Shown here: one piece after another, positions 16,040-23,981 of the stretch
Layout of the letters: each line of letters begins with the position of its first letter
Position numbering within the stretch: the first letter of the stretch is position 1
DNA from: an uncultured Verrucomicrobiota bacterium
GTDB taxonomy: Bacteria; Verrucomicrobiota; Verrucomicrobiia; Limisphaerales; UBA9464
Assembly (NCBI GenBank): GCA_903925515.1
Contig: CAIYFP010000602.1
Span: 1-25,911, forward strand
DNA: 25,911 nucleotides
Reading direction: 5' to 3'
Program-made: the position numbers and the translations under genes
The notes under the pieces: generated by a model
Seen by the model: only the letters and a program-made list of their open reading frames with translations
Databases searched by the model: none
Told to the model about the DNA's origin: nothing

Positions 16040-16540
16040 GTGCCGTTCACGCAGTTCAATCGCGCCCTAGAGGCCGCCGTGGGCTACTTCGAGCTGGGCA
16101 TGGCCGACGAGGCGCTCAAGGAACTCGACGTCCTGCCGCCGGAAGACCAGCTCGAGGAGGAGGTCCTCGAGCTCCGCTCCGTGCTCAACCAGCACCTCGG
16201 CCGCTGGGAGGCCGCGTCCCATTGCTGCGAGGCCCTTTGCCGCGTCCAAGGCGCCGACCCCGACCGTTTCATCGCATGGGCCACCTGCCTCTACGAGCTG
16301 GGCGAGGTCCCGGCCTCCGTGGCAGCCCTCCTCCAGGCCCCCGCCAACGCCCGTTCCCATGCCCTCTGGAACTTCCATCTCGCGTGCTACGAGGCCATCC
16401 TCGGCCACCCTGTCCCCGCCCTTGAACACGTCCATGCCTGCCTAGCCCTCGACCCACGCATGCGCCCCATGGTCGAGCACAACTCCCACCTTCGCCCGCT
16501 CCTCGACTCCAACGACCCCGGACGCGCCACCGGGACCTAG
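16040..16540 (+). CDS. TPR-repeat protein
   Basis: A 166-residue soluble helical protein with a GTG start at 16040 (VPFTQFNRALEAAVGYFELG). The pattern of paired helices with WEAASHCCEALCRVQGADPD and FHLACYEAILGHPVPALEHV, ending in CLALDPRM, is that of tetratricopeptide repeats; about three to four repeats fit. TPR proteins act as protein-binding scaffolds. The nearest ATG in frame (16100) would remove the first helix, so GTG is preferred. The upstream extension of this frame only overlaps the mini membrane gene. It is the last gene of the + cluster that starts with the SPFH gene, and it converges on moaA with 20 bp between stops. Confidence 0.8.
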   Translation: MPFTQFNRALEAAVGYFELGMADEALKELDVLPPEDQLEEEVLELRSVLNQHLGRWEAASHCCEALCRVQGADPDRFIAWATCLYELGEVPASVAALLQAPANARSHALWNFHLACYEAILGHPVPALEHVHACLALDPRMRPMVEHNSHLRPLLDSNDPGRATGT

Positions 16541-16560
16541 ACGCGCCTTGCCCCGGCCCC

Positions 16561-17625
16561 TCAACCGCCAATGCAGCTCATCGTGCGCGCCGGCTGCACG
16601 AAGTCCGCCTTCCCGATCCGGTGCCCCGCCTCTTTCCCCCGCACGATCTCCACAAGACGCCCCGCCAGCTCCTCGTCCGTCGCGCCCCCGCGCAGCATCG
16701 GCCGGAGATCGTGCTCCTCGATGCTGAACAAGCACGTCCGCACCTTCCCGTCCGCCGTCAATCGAAGCCGGTTGCAATGCCCGCAGAACGGCTCGCTCAC
16801 CGGCGCGATGATCCCCACCTCGCCCCGGCCATCCGCAAAACGCCATCGACGCGCCGTCTCGGCCGAACGCTCCGGAACCCCCACCGGCTCCATCTCCCAC
16901 CTCGCCCTCAGCCGCCCGAGCAGCTCCGCGCCCGTCACCACCATGTCCCGTTGCCATGCCCGGCTCGCGTCCAGCGGCATGAACTCGATGAACCGCATCG
17001 ACAGCCCCTCCTGCCTCCCGAACTCCACCAACGCCTCCACCTCATGGTCGTTCATCCCGCGGATGACCACGGCGTTCACCTTCACCGGCGTCATCCCAAG
17101 CTCCCGCGCCAATCGAATCCCATCCAACACCTCCGCCAACCCGTCGCGCCCCGTCATCCGCAGGAAGTTCACGCGGTCCAGCGAGTCCATGCTGAAGCTC
17201 ACCCGACGCAGCCCGGCCTCTTGCAGGGCCTTTGCTTTCCTCCCGAACAAGAACCCGTTGGTCGTCATCGCAAGGTCCCGGACGCCCCGCACCGCGGACA
17301 ATCGCCCCACCAACTCCTCCACCCCTTGCCGCATCAACGGCTCCCCGCCCGTCACACGCACCTTGTCGATCCCCAGCCCCGCACCTACCCGCACCACCCG
17401 CTCGATCTCCTCATGGCTCAGCAGCTCCGATCGTGGCTTCCACTCGTACGCAATCGGGACCGACGCCACGGTAGTCCCCGCGCCCGTCCATCGCGTCCGG
17501 TAGAAGTTCGCCGCCTCCTCCGTCTCCGGCAGGCAGTAAAGGCAACGGAAGTTGCAACGGTCCGTCACGCTGACCCGCAGGTCGCGCATCACCCGCCCGT
17601 GCGAGTCCCGGAGTTCCGTCGCCAT
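16561..17625 (-). CDS. moaA: GTP 3',8-cyclase (molybdenum cofactor biosynthesis protein A)
   Basis: A 354-residue radical SAM enzyme that makes 3',8-cyclo-7,8-dihydro-GTP, the first step of molybdopterin synthesis, in the cytoplasm. The first cluster is CNFRCLYC (C24, C28, C31); the second is C281-x2-C284-x13-C298 (FCGHCNRLR to RTCLF), the MoaA-specific C-terminal Fe-S site. TGGEPLMRQ and MTTNGFL are SAM-binding motifs, and the protein ends in GG, as MoaA needs. The ATG at 17625 gives MATELRDSHGRVMRDLRVSV, the usual start. Between C31 and ELLSHEEI there is a longer stretch than in E. coli MoaA (about residues 33-65, rich in aromatic and Arg residues). It lies 44 bp downstream of the FAD oxidoreductase gene. 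No other moa, mob or moe gene is nearby. Confidence 0.96.
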   Translation of the reverse strand: MATELRDSHGRVMRDLRVSVTDRCNFRCLYCLPETEEAANFYRTRWTGAGTTVASVPIAYEWKPRSELLSHEEIERVVRVGAGLGIDKVRVTGGEPLMRQGVEELVGRLSAVRGVRDLAMTTNGFLFGRKAKALQEAGLRRVSFSMDSLDRVNFLRMTGRDGLAEVLDGIRLARELGMTPVKVNAVVIRGMNDHEVEALVEFGRQEGLSMRFIEFMPLDASRAWQRDMVVTGAELLGRLRARWEMEPVGVPERSAETARRWRFADGRGEVGIIAPVSEPFCGHCNRLRLTADGKVRTCLFSIEEHDLRPMLRGGATDEELAGRLVEIVRGKEAGHRIGKADFVQPARTMSCIGG

Positions 17626-17669
17626 CGCCGCCACGCTATCCACGCCTGCCCCGTCCGCAAAGCGCGGGC

Positions 17670-19361
17670 TCACAACGGCCGCGTGCGCGGCCACTCGAGC
17701 TCGAACCCGTCCCCTCGCAGCCGTTGCTGGAACTCCGCCAGCATCTTCGGCTGCGCCCGCACCGCGCGGGCCGACACCCGCCGGTCCTTGCAGAACGCCA
17801 CCAACGCCCCCGCCGCCTCGCCCACGTTCCATTCCACCGGATGCAGCCGGTAGCAGCCGTTCGTGATGTGCGTCACCCCAAGGTTCTTGCCGCCCGCCAG
17901 CACGTTCTCCACCCGCCTTGGAATCAACGCCCCCAGCGGCACCTGGAATGGCAACGCCCCGATGTCCACGTAGTTCCTCCCCGACGTCGAGGGATGCAGG
18001 TCGATCCGGTAAGCCCCCACGCCCACGGAATCGGCGAACGACGCCGCAACCACCTCCTCCCTCGGCTTGCCCGTCTCCCTCATCCGCGCCTCCTCCCCCA
18101 CGTGCCCCTCCGTCACCATGAACTCCGCGAGAATCCTCCGCGCCTCCCGCACGTACACCGCCATCGCAAGGCCGTCCGGCCCGTCCCCCACGTCCCCACG
18201 CAACCGCAATCCCTTCCAGCCCGTCCCGCCGTCCGGACGCGGTGCCTCCGTCTGCATCCAGTACAGGAGGCACAAGCTCAGCTGGCGCGCATCCCGCAGC
18301 CGCTCCTCCCGCTGCGCCGCCGTCACGCCCGGCCCCACCAAGGGCGCCAGCCAGTAATCGTTCTGCGGCCAGTTCACCAACGAGACCCCGGACCGGTACG
18401 TCCCCGGCGCAAACTGCCCCGCGTCCGCGATCCGCCGGTACGTGAACAGGTTGTAGCCGGCCGCACGGCCCGTCGGGTCGAACACAAACGAACGCGGCTT
18501 CAACGTGACCGGATGCGAGCATTCCCAACCCAGCAGACGGCCCGGCCACGGGGGCTGCATCGCGGGCACGTAGTCCCTCCAGTACCCCCAGCGCTCCGGC
18601 TTCGCGATCACATGGTCCTCCCCCTCCAGATAATCCACGGCGAAGCACCACGTCACCGCCTGCTGGTCGTTCGGGTCCGCCTTCTCCGGCGCATGCTCCT
18701 CCCCCGTGTCCCGCCGCGACTCCGCCCCCACCACGTGCTCCACCCCGGCCAACGGCAACACGTCTCCCAGCTCCGTCGCGTCCACGAACCACGGAGCCGT
18801 CAACACACGCCTCCCCTCCCCGGCCGTCTCCACCGTGCACGCGCGCATCCGGTCGCCGTCCATGTCCGCCGACGCCACGCGCGCCCCCAGCAAGACCCGC
18901 AGCCGCCCGCCCGCCACGTGCGGCGCCAACATCTGCTCCAGCACCGCCAACGCCACCCGCGGCTCATGACACAGGCGCGACACCCAGCCATTGCCCGGGT
19001 TCAGCCGTGCATCGGACCGCGGCCCCGGCATCAATGGGAAATGCTCCCGGTAATAGCCCCGCACCCGCTCCCGGAACCGACGGTACGACGCGGTGCACCC
19101 ATGCGACTCGATCCACGGGTGCTCGTCCGGCGGGACGGCCTGGGAGGTCAATTGGCCCCCGATCCAGCGCGTCTCCTCGGTCATCACCACCCGAAGCCCT
19201 GCCCGGCATGCCGCCAACGCCGCCGCACACCCGCCAATCCCGCCCCCGATCACCACAAGGTCCGCACCGCATTCCGCGCCGCCCGCCGCCCGGCCAGCGA
19301 TCCCACCGGCCCATGACCCCGCCACCGCCCCAACCCCAAGGACAAAGTCCCGTCGCCTCAT
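17670..19361 (-). CDS. Tat-exported FAD-dependent oxidoreductase
   Basis: A 563-residue flavoprotein of the FAD_oxidored family (PF12831-like). MRRRDFVLGVGAVAGSWAGG is a twin-arginine signal (RRDF then a hydrophobic core), so the folded enzyme is probably exported. The dinucleotide-binding motif GGGIGG follows at 39-44 (VVIGGGIGGCAAAL), and an acidic residue closes the fold in RVVMTEETRWIGGQ. The C-terminal VENVLAGGKNLGVTH and RLHPVEWNVGEAAGA are the usual FAD-contacting end of this family. Start 19361 is chosen because it puts the Tat motif at the N-terminus; the frame extends 22 codons further. Substrates of this large PVC family are mostly unknown. The gene is followed by moaA at 44 bp. 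Its codons end mostly in G, like the other chromosomal - genes. Confidence 0.92.
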   Translation of the reverse strand: MRRRDFVLGVGAVAGSWAGGIAGRAAGGAECGADLVVIGGGIGGCAAALAACRAGLRVVMTEETRWIGGQLTSQAVPPDEHPWIESHGCTASYRRFRERVRGYYREHFPLMPGPRSDARLNPGNGWVSRLCHEPRVALAVLEQMLAPHVAGGRLRVLLGARVASADMDGDRMRACTVETAGEGRRVLTAPWFVDATELGDVLPLAGVEHVVGAESRRDTGEEHAPEKADPNDQQAVTWCFAVDYLEGEDHVIAKPERWGYWRDYVPAMQPPWPGRLLGWECSHPVTLKPRSFVFDPTGRAAGYNLFTYRRIADAGQFAPGTYRSGVSLVNWPQNDYWLAPLVGPGVTAAQREERLRDARQLSLCLLYWMQTEAPRPDGGTGWKGLRLRGDVGDGPDGLAMAVYVREARRILAEFMVTEGHVGEEARMRETGKPREEVVAASFADSVGVGAYRIDLHPSTSGRNYVDIGALPFQVPLGALIPRRVENVLAGGKNLGVTHITNGCYRLHPVEWNVGEAAGALVAFCKDRRVSARAVRAQPKMLAEFQQRLRGDGFELEWPRTRPL

Positions 19362-19451
19362 GCACCCCATCGTCCTCGCCATCGCCACGCCCTGCAACGT
19401 CGCAACCACCGCCCCGCAACGTCCCACGGACTCGCGCGCCCTTATTGGGGC

Positions 19452-19480
19452 TTGAATCCAACCAAAGCATCCCCGCTAGT
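19452..19480 (+). promoter_or_regulatory. Possible sigma70-type promoter of tRNA-Arg
   Basis: TTGAAT (19452-19457) and GCTAGT (19475-19480) are separated by 17 bp and lie 14 bp before the tRNA. This is the most AT-rich stretch nearby. Match to consensus is partial (4/6 and 3/6), so this is a guess from position. Confidence 0.35.
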
Positions 19481-19494
19481 CTGCTCCCGGAAGC

Positions 19495-19571
19495 GCGCCC
19501 GTAGCTCAGCTGGATAGAGCATCCGCCTTCTAAGCGGATGGCCGGAGGTTCGAGTCCTCCCGGGCGCGCCA
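19495..19571 (+). tRNA. tRNA-Arg (anticodon UCU)
   Basis: A 77-nt gene with a complete cloverleaf. The acceptor stem GCGCCCG (19495-19501) pairs with CGGGCGC (19561-19567). The D stem is GCTC/GAGC, the anticodon stem TCCGC/GCGGA with loop CTTCTAA (19527-19533) and anticodon TCT, and the T stem GGAGG/CCTCC with loop TTCGAGT. The discriminator G and an encoded CCA (19569-19571) close the gene. It reads AGA (and perhaps AGG) codons, which look rare in the surrounding genes, where Arg is mostly CGC or CGG. Confidence 0.97.
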
Positions 19572-19629
19572 TCCCGCAGCCTTCGCGCGCATTTATCCCC
19601 TTCAATCGCCGCCCTCCCCCTTGCTATCC

Positions 19630-20385
19630 ATGGCCCCTCTCATGATTCCACGCCTCGCCATCCTGCTCCTCGCCATGGCCATCGGCTCCGGCAGCCTTGC
19701 CGACGATGCCCCCGCACCCGCCGCCCTGCCCGCTGCCCCCACCCATCGCACCAACCTCGTCGCGGGCTGGACCGTCCTCGTGGACGCAAGGCTCCTCGAA
19801 ACGCACGCCGACGCCACCCGCCGGGCACTCGTGCTGCTCCAACGCCAGCTCGACGAGGTCGCCAAGGTCGTCCCGTCCCATGCCGTCGCGAGACTCCGCG
19901 AGGTGCCCTTGTGGTTTTCACCCGCCTATCCCGGGTTCGGCCCCACCGCCGAGTACCACCCGGACCGCGGTTGGCTCGCGTCGAACCGTCGCAATCCCGC
20001 CATGGCCAAGGCCGTCGAGTTCACCAACATCCCCCAGTTCGAGGCCGAGACCCGGCGCATGCCCAACTTCGCGCTCCACGAGCTCGCGCATGCCTACCAT
20101 GACCGCGTCCTCCCCGACGGCTTTGGCAACGGCGACCTCAAGCAAGCCCATGCCCGCGCCCTTGCCAGCAAGACCTACGACCTCGTCCTTCGTCGCGACG
20201 ACAAGGGCCGCGAACACCGCGACCGCGCCTATGCCCTCGTCAACCCCATGGAGTTCTTCGCCGAAACCTCCGAGGCGTTCTTCTCCCGAAACGACTTCTT
20301 CCCCTTCGACCGCACGGAGCTTTCGATGGCCGACCCCGAGACCGAGCGGCTGCTCGCGCGCCTTTGGGGCACCATCAAGCCCTGA
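19630..20385 (+). CDS. Secreted putative zinc metallopeptidase (HExxH)
   Basis: A 251-residue protein with a signal peptide (hydrophobic core LAILLLAMAIGSG, likely cut before ADDAP). The start is uncertain: ATG 19630 is used, ATG 19642 gives an equally good signal peptide, and a TTG at 19621 is also in frame. HELAHAYH (residues 150-157) supplies the zinc-binding HExxH. Downstream, NPMEFFAETSEAFFSRNDFF (residues 206-225) offers a Glu as third ligand. This layout resembles gluzincins of the anthrax lethal factor-like fold rather than metzincins, which need HExxHxxGxxH/D. That family link is my inference. It sits between the tRNA and a hotdog gene, 41 bp before the latter. The substrate is unknown. 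Confidence 0.8.
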   Translation: MAPLMIPRLAILLLAMAIGSGSLADDAPAPAALPAAPTHRTNLVAGWTVLVDARLLETHADATRRALVLLQRQLDEVAKVVPSHAVARLREVPLWFSPAYPGFGPTAEYHPDRGWLASNRRNPAMAKAVEFTNIPQFEAETRRMPNFALHELAHAYHDRVLPDGFGNGDLKQAHARALASKTYDLVLRRDDKGREHRDRAYALVNPMEFFAETSEAFFSRNDFFPFDRTELSMADPETERLLARLWGTIKP

Positions 20386-20426
20386 TCCCACCCGCACGCT
20401 GCAACACGCCCGCCCCAACTCCCCGA

Positions 20427-20855
20427 ATGAACCTATTCCGACACCCCCACCGCGTGACCTACGCCGAGTGCACCCTCGGGAACCACATCTACTACGCGCG
20501 CTTCCTCGACCTCTTCGAGAAGGCCCGCGGCGAGTTCTTCCGCGCCATCGGCACCCCGTTCCTCTCGCTTCAGGAAGAAGGCATCCTGCTCCCCGTCCTC
20601 GAAGCCGACGTGCGATACGCCGCGCCCGTCCGATATGACGAACTGGTCCGGGTCGAGGTCGTGCCGCGCATCCATGGACGGCTCCGCATGGAGTTTCGCT
20701 ACACGGTCATCGGCCCTTGCGACGACGCCCGCGTGACGGGGCGTACCTTGCACGTCGCCACGGGACTGGACGAGCGACCGCGCCGGCTGCCTCCGCAGCT
20801 TGCCGACGCCATGGCACCATGGCTGCAATGCCCCGGTGGCCCGGCTACTTCTTGA
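20427..20855 (+). CDS. YbgC/4HBT-type hotdog thioesterase-like protein
   Basis: A 142-residue single hotdog domain of the acyl-CoA thioesterase YbgC/4-hydroxybenzoyl-CoA thioesterase family. The N-terminal VTYAECTLGNHIYYARFLDL aligns with the family motif in which a catalytic Asp follows YAET. Here the matching residue is Thr16, so the usual Asp is absent. The remaining fold signature is present (ARFLDLFEKARGEFFRAIG, LPVLEADVRYAAPVRYDELV). The start at 20427 gives MNLFRHPHRVTYAE, the expected length. The stop overlaps the convergent AsmA-like gene by 11 bp. Thioesterase activity with an altered active site, or a role other than hydrolysis, are both possible. Confidence 0.85.
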   Translation: MNLFRHPHRVTYAECTLGNHIYYARFLDLFEKARGEFFRAIGTPFLSLQEEGILLPVLEADVRYAAPVRYDELVRVEVVPRIHGRLRMEFRYTVIGPCDDARVTGRTLHVATGLDERPRRLPPQLADAMAPWLQCPGGPATS

Positions 20856-21645
20856 ACAACGTGTCCAACCCCTTGCCGGTCGCCTCCTTCAACGCGTCCG
20901 CTGCCTTCCCCGCCGCCTTTTCCACCGCCTTGCCAGCCTTCCCCGCCGCATCCTTCGCGGCCTCGCCAAGGTTGCCCGTCAACCCGCCCACCTTCGCCGC
21001 CACGGCTGGCAAAACCTGCTTCACCACCGCCCCCAGCACCTGACGCGTCAGCTCCGCCGGCGTGATGCCGTCCGGACCCGACCCAAGGCCCGTCAGGCGA
21101 ATGTCCGGCAACGTCAACGGCGGCACCAACGAGCCCGCCCCGGGGATGTTCAGCTTCACGTTCACCCGCGTCCCGGATAGAATGAACTCGTCCACCTGGA
21201 TCTTCTTCCTCGCACCGGCCTCGTCCGCGGGCTTGGCCTTCTCCCCGTCCGCGAACCGGTTCAGGTTGGCCACCAACTGCTTCAGGTTGTTCTCCGTCAA
21301 GCCGCCCTCGTACGTCACCTCCGGCCCCACCACCCGCACCGACTTCACCACGACCTTGTCCGACATCACCGTCGCCGGGTCGATCGAGAGGCTCGCCTCG
21401 CCCAGCCGGAACGCGAACGGCTCCGAGTACGGGGCCGGGTTCCCGATCTCCAGCCCGCGCACCACACCCTCGCCCGTTCGCGGAGACAACTCCACCGACG
21501 CCACCGTCACCGTCGTCTGGGTGAACCGCGGCGCGAATGTCTCGATCCCCGCCTTCAACACCCGGCCAAGATTCTTCCCAAGGAAGAAAAATCCCGCAGC
21601 AAGGACCACCACCATCAACGCCAACGCCACCCACAACTTCTTCAT
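20845..21645 (-). CDS. AsmA-like membrane-anchored protein with Lys/Ala-rich tail
   Basis: A 266-residue protein. MKKLWVALALMVVVLAAGFF is a transmembrane anchor or uncleaved signal. Residues about 40-200 are beta-rich, with repeated V-V/L-x-P patterns (VASVELSPRTGEGVVRGLEI, ASLSIDPATVMSDKVVVKSV, IQVDEFILSGTRVNVKLNIP), like the bridge-type beta-groove of AsmA-family envelope proteins. Residues 225-266 are Ala/Gly/Lys-rich with an about 11-residue period (AAKDAAGKAGKAVEKAAGKA), resembling LEA or H1-like amphipathic tails. It is probably periplasmic with the N-terminus in the inner membrane. The gene is convergent with the hotdog gene and divergent from the glycosidase-like gene. The AsmA link is inferred from pattern, with no clear sequence motif. 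Confidence 0.7.
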   Translation of the reverse strand: MKKLWVALALMVVVLAAGFFFLGKNLGRVLKAGIETFAPRFTQTTVTVASVELSPRTGEGVVRGLEIGNPAPYSEPFAFRLGEASLSIDPATVMSDKVVVKSVRVVGPEVTYEGGLTENNLKQLVANLNRFADGEKAKPADEAGARKKIQVDEFILSGTRVNVKLNIPGAGSLVPPLTLPDIRLTGLGSGPDGITPAELTRQVLGAVVKQVLPAVAAKVGGLTGNLGEAAKDAAGKAGKAVEKAAGKAADALKEATGKGLDTLFKK

Positions 21646-21804
21646 GCCCGACTTCTACCGCCGACCCCGACGTCGGCAACCCTTGGTTGCGCGGTCGCCT
21701 CGCCCTCGAAAACCCATCCATCCGCCCGTGCCCCTGCCTCCATGGGTCCTCGTTCTCCATACCCGGGCTCGCCTTCCCCTCCCGTGCCATGGAAGCCTAC
21801 CCCC
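21646..21804. promoter_or_regulatory. Divergent intergenic region
   Basis: 159 bp between the - strand AsmA-like gene and the + strand glycosidase-like gene, so both promoters should lie here. No convincing promoter, operator repeat or ribosome binding site was seen by eye. Confidence 0.4.
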
Positions 21805-23970
21805 ATGCAGCGCGCTTCATCGTGGGCACGGGCCTGCGCCGTGTTCCTGTCCTTCATGGCAACCGTTGCCGCCGCCACGGTGGACTGGCTCGTGGACCCC
21901 TCGCCCTTCAAGGCCGTGGCCCATGCCACGCCCGACGGAACCCAGATCGTCCTCGAAAACGGACTCGTCCGCCGCGTCCTTCAGCTCGCCCCCAATGCCG
22001 CCACCGTCGAGTTCTCCTCCCTCACCACCGGCGAGTCATGGCTCCGCGCCGTCAAGCCCGAGGCCGTCGTCGAGATCGACGGCGCCCGCCACGAGGTCGG
22101 CGGCCTCAAGGGCCAGCCCAACCGCGCCTTCCTCCGCCCGGCATGGCTCCGGTCCATGACGTCCTCGCCCGCCGCACTCCGGCTCGTCGGCCATGCCATC
22201 AGCAAGCCCGCCGAACGCATGCCATGGAAACGCGTCCGCCATCACGCCCCCGACGTCCACTGGCCCCCCTCCGGCGTCGCCCTCCGCCTCGACTTCGCCC
22301 CCGGCCCCGGCGGGCCCGAGGGCGTCCATGTCTCGGTCCATTACGAGCTCTACGACGGCCTGCCTTGCTACGGGAAATGGATCACCGTCTCCAATGCAGG
22401 CCCCCGCGCCTTCACCCTCGGCCGCTACGCCTCCGACCTCCTCGCCGCCGTCGAACGCACGTCCGAGGTGGACGAGCTCAGCATCGAGGGTCGAACCCCG
22501 CCCAATCTCCACGTCGAGACCGACATGTCCTTCGGCGGCATGATGGCCACGGGTGCCAACCGCCGCAGCTACCGCTGGCTCGAGGACCCCGAGTTCCTCA
22601 CCCAGGTCAACTACGAGCGCCGCACGCCCTGCCTCCTCGAAGTCGGGCCGGACCTCGGCCCCGGCCAAACCATCCCCCCCGGCGGATCTTTCACCTCTTA
22701 CCGCGGCTGGGTCATCGCCCAGGACTCCACCGACCGCGAACGCTGCGGCCTCGCCGTCCGACGCTTCTATCGGACCCTCGCCCCATGGACGACCGAGAAC
22801 CCACTCATGCTCCATCTCGTGTCCTCCGACGGCGCCGCCGTCACCAACGCCATCGAGCAATGCGCCGCCGTCGGGTTCGAGATGCTCATCCTCAGCTTTG
22901 GAAGCGGGTTCAACATGGAGGACGAGCGCCCCGCCGTGCTCGAAAGGGCCCGCGCATGGTCCTCGCACGCCCGCTCCAAGGGCATCGAGATCGGCAGCTA
23001 TTCCCTCCTCGCGTCCCGCTCCGTCAGCAAGGCCGACGACGTCGTCATGCCCCCCGGCCTCAAGCCCGCGTTCGGCAACTCGCCCTGCCTTTGCAGCCGC
23101 TGGGGCACCAACTACTTCCGCCGCCTCTACCAGTTCCACAAGGCCAGCGGCTTCACCCTCCTCGAACACGACGGCTCCTACCCCGGCGACCCCTGCGCCT
23201 CCACCAACCACCCCGCTCACGCCAACCTCGCCGACTCTCGCTGGAACCAATGGCGCCTCATCTCCGACTTCTACCAATGGTGCCGGGCCGAGGGCATCTA
23301 CCTCAATGTCCCAGACCACTACTTCCTCTCCGGCTCCAGCAAGACCGGCATGGGCTATCGCGAGGACAACTGGTCCCTCCCGCGCGAGCAACAGGTCATC
23401 CACACCCGCCAGAACATCTGGGACGGCACATGGCAGAAGCTCCCCTCCATGGGCTGGATGTTCGTGCCCCTCACCCAGTACCACGGCGGCGGCGCCGCCG
23501 CCACGATCGAGCCCCTCGACCAACACCTCGACCACTATGAACGCATGCTCGCCAGCAACCTCGCCCTCGGCGTCCAAGCCTGCTACCGCGGTCCACGCCT
23601 CTTCGACACCGACCGCACCCGCGACGCCGTCGCCAAGTGGGTCCGCTGGTTCAAGCAACACCGCGAGGTCCTCGAGTCCGACCTCGTCCATGGCCGACGC
23701 CCGGACGGCCGCGACATCGACTGGATGCTCCACGTCAACCCTCGCGGCACGGAAAAGGGCATGCTCGTCGTCTTCAACCCCACCGACGCCCCCGTCGCCC
23801 GCAACCTGAGGGTCAACCTCCACTACACCGGCCTCCGCGCCCGCGCCCGCATGACCGACGCCTCCATCAAGCCCCGAACCCTCCGCATCGGCCCGGACTC
23901 CTTCGCCGAGGTCCCCGTCTCCGTCCCGGCCGGCGGCATGGCATGGGTCGTCCTCGAGGCCGCACGCTAG
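21805..23970 (+). CDS. Secreted glycosidase-like enzyme (alpha-galactosidase/clan GH-D-like)
   Basis: A 721-residue protein. ATG 21805 gives the signal peptide MQRASSWARACAVFLSFMAT ending AAA; the longer frame from 21742 has no signal at its start and is rejected. The N-terminal third (residues 25-300) is a beta-sandwich-like region typical of GH36-type enzymes (LENGLVRRVLQLAPNAATVE). The middle is a TIM-barrel-like part: FEMLILSFGSGFNMED (from residue 358), GIEIGSYSLLASRS, FTLLEHDGSYPGD with D456, then GIYLNVPDHYF and MGYREDNWSLP. The Asp in LLEHDGSYPG is a candidate nucleophile by analogy with the clan D strand-end Asp. The C-terminal part (MLVVFNPTDAPVARNLRVNL) is a beta domain. The exact CAZy family cannot be named from sequence alone. 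It probably acts outside the cytoplasm on a glycan. Confidence 0.75.
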   Translation: MQRASSWARACAVFLSFMATVAAATVDWLVDPSPFKAVAHATPDGTQIVLENGLVRRVLQLAPNAATVEFSSLTTGESWLRAVKPEAVVEIDGARHEVGGLKGQPNRAFLRPAWLRSMTSSPAALRLVGHAISKPAERMPWKRVRHHAPDVHWPPSGVALRLDFAPGPGGPEGVHVSVHYELYDGLPCYGKWITVSNAGPRAFTLGRYASDLLAAVERTSEVDELSIEGRTPPNLHVETDMSFGGMMATGANRRSYRWLEDPEFLTQVNYERRTPCLLEVGPDLGPGQTIPPGGSFTSYRGWVIAQDSTDRERCGLAVRRFYRTLAPWTTENPLMLHLVSSDGAAVTNAIEQCAAVGFEMLILSFGSGFNMEDERPAVLERARAWSSHARSKGIEIGSYSLLASRSVSKADDVVMPPGLKPAFGNSPCLCSRWGTNYFRRLYQFHKASGFTLLEHDGSYPGDPCASTNHPAHANLADSRWNQWRLISDFYQWCRAEGIYLNVPDHYFLSGSSKTGMGYREDNWSLPREQQVIHTRQNIWDGTWQKLPSMGWMFVPLTQYHGGGAAATIEPLDQHLDHYERMLASNLALGVQACYRGPRLFDTDRTRDAVAKWVRWFKQHREVLESDLVHGRRPDGRDIDWMLHVNPRGTEKGMLVVFNPTDAPVARNLRVNLHYTGLRARARMTDASIKPRTLRIGPDSFAEVPVSVPAGGMAWVVLEAAR

Positions 23971-23981
23971 GACCCCGCCCC

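Noticed and set aside
22036..23823. 595-codon open frame on - opposite the glycosidase-like gene
   Set aside because: Val/Gly/Asp-rich low-complexity translation, no signal or domain; an antisense shadow.
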